From the NCBI RefSeq assembly GCF_023101685.1, contig NZ_CP082164.1:4526001-4590000 (forward strand): a stretch of DNA of 64,000 bases, in the 5' to 3' direction. The notes beneath the pieces are model-generated. The model was not told the DNA's origin, made no database searches, and was given only the letters and a program-made list of their open reading frames with translations. Of the stretch, positions 63,435-64,000 are shown piece by piece; within the stretch, counting starts at the first letter, position 1, and each line of letters opens with the position of its first letter. Position numbers and translations under genes: made by a program. This DNA comes from Bradyrhizobium sp. 186. Its GTDB lineage: Bacteria; Pseudomonadota; Alphaproteobacteria; Rhizobiales; Xanthobacteraceae.

Positions 63435-64000
63435 TCAATAGGTCGCCCGGCCACCGGAAATATCAAACACAGCACCGGTGGAGAAGGCACAATCTTCTGA
63501 TGCGAGCCAGGCCACCATCGCCGCAAGCTCCTCGACCAGCACGAAGCGGCCCTTGGGGATTTTCGAGAGCATGAAGTCGATATGCTGCTGCGTCATCTGG
63601 TCGAAGATCGCGGTTTTCGCCGCCGCCGGCGTCACCGCATTCACCAGGATGTCGTGCGCGGCGAGCTCCTTGCCGAGCGATTTCGTCAGTGCGATCAGGC
63701 CGGCCTTGGAGGCCGAGTAGTGCGACGCGTTCGGATTGCCTTCCTTGCCGGCGATGGAGGCGATGTTCACGATCCGCCCGTATTTCTGCTTGAGCATCGC
63801 GGGCACGACCGCCTTGCAGCAGATGAAGGGACCGTCGAGGTTGATGCGCAGCACCTTGCGCCATTCCTCGAGATCGGTTTCCCAGACCGGCTTGTTGATG
63901 CCGGCAATACCGGCATTGTTGACGAGGATGTCGATCTTACCGAAGGCGGCAAGCGTCGCATCGCGTGCCTGTTCGACGCCAGCGGTGTCGGTGATGTCGA
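63435..64000 (-). CDS. Short-chain dehydrogenase/reductase, 5' end beyond window
   Basis: The frame is open to the window edge, so the N-terminal Rossmann glycine motif lies outside. Visible are DILVNNAGIAGINKPVWETD (NNAG motif), the catalytic Ser in GRIVNIASIAGKEG and the catalytic YxxxK in SHYSASKAGLIALTKSLGKE. The C-terminus is FDISGGRATY, typical of the FabG-like classical group. The substrate is unknown. Confidence 0.92.
   Translation of the reverse strand, partial: DITDTAGVEQARDATLAAFGKIDILVNNAGIAGINKPVWETDLEEWRKVLRINLDGPFICCKAVVPAMLKQKYGRIVNIASIAGKEGNPNASHYSASKAGLIALTKSLGKELAAHDILVNAVTPAAAKTAIFDQMTQQHIDFMLSKIPKGRFVLVEELAAMVAWLASEDCAFSTGAVFDISGGRATY

Overview
The window looks like the chromosome of an alphaproteobacterium of the Bradyrhizobium type. 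The flanks are GC-rich and carry gene families abundant in that group: TctC/Bug solute-binding proteins, Liv-type ABC transporters, an IalB protein, HAE-1 RND efflux, and TonB iron uptake with ICE/Irr-like TTTAGAA sites. Genus and species are inference.

Layout. (1) 1-2325 is left chromosomal flank: the 3' part of an iron-containing alcohol dehydrogenase and a TctC-type binding protein. (2) 2326-39994 is a genomic island of about 37.7 kb in the 3' end of a tRNA-Gln(CTG) gene. A 26-bp perfect direct repeat bounds it, a tyrosine recombinase lies at its tRNA-proximal end, and paired TGGACCATT motifs lie just inside both ends. (3) 40044-64000 is right chromosomal flank: a truncated DUF1428 gene, a complete Liv-type operon, a DUF262/DUF1524 gene set between two copies of the last 29 bp of livF, IalB, an RND efflux pair, a TonB/ExbBD iron operon, a frameshifted LysR gene, and assorted metabolic genes.

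Inside the island. 4345-11127 is a mobilisation module: VirD4-type coupling protein, ParA-like ATPase, small accessory proteins, ribbon-helix-helix protein and TrwC/TraA-type relaxase-helicase. No VirB/Trb mating-pair genes are visible, so this is better described as an integrative mobilisable element than a self-transmissible one. 11929-27273 is a defence-like region. It holds a SNF2 helicase with an unknown partner, then a divergent operon (AIPR/DGQHR-like protein, PLD-nuclease/SNF2-helicase fusion, large N6-adenine methyltransferase), a 5' remnant of a further large protein, an HNH endonuclease carrying six tandem four-cysteine repeats, and a small PD-(D/E)XK-like protein. 27305-31010 is a minus-strand operon of four genes: an unknown 195-aa protein, a QueC/QatC-like PP-loop enzyme, an XRE-ImmA/IrrE metalloprotease-regulator and a PIN nuclease. 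A long perfect dyad lies at its head. 31586-33322 holds ArdC antirestriction and small plasmid-type genes. 33483-37561 is a visibly more AT-rich three-gene cassette of exported proteins ending in a polymorphic-toxin-like protein that seems to start at CTG.

The best candidates for something undescribed are the QueC-like/ImmA/PIN operon, the HNH protein with six zinc-ribbon-like repeats, the exported toxin cassette, and the DUF262 gene inserted with an exact duplication of the livF terminus. All functional statements rest on motif reading by eye; no database search was run.
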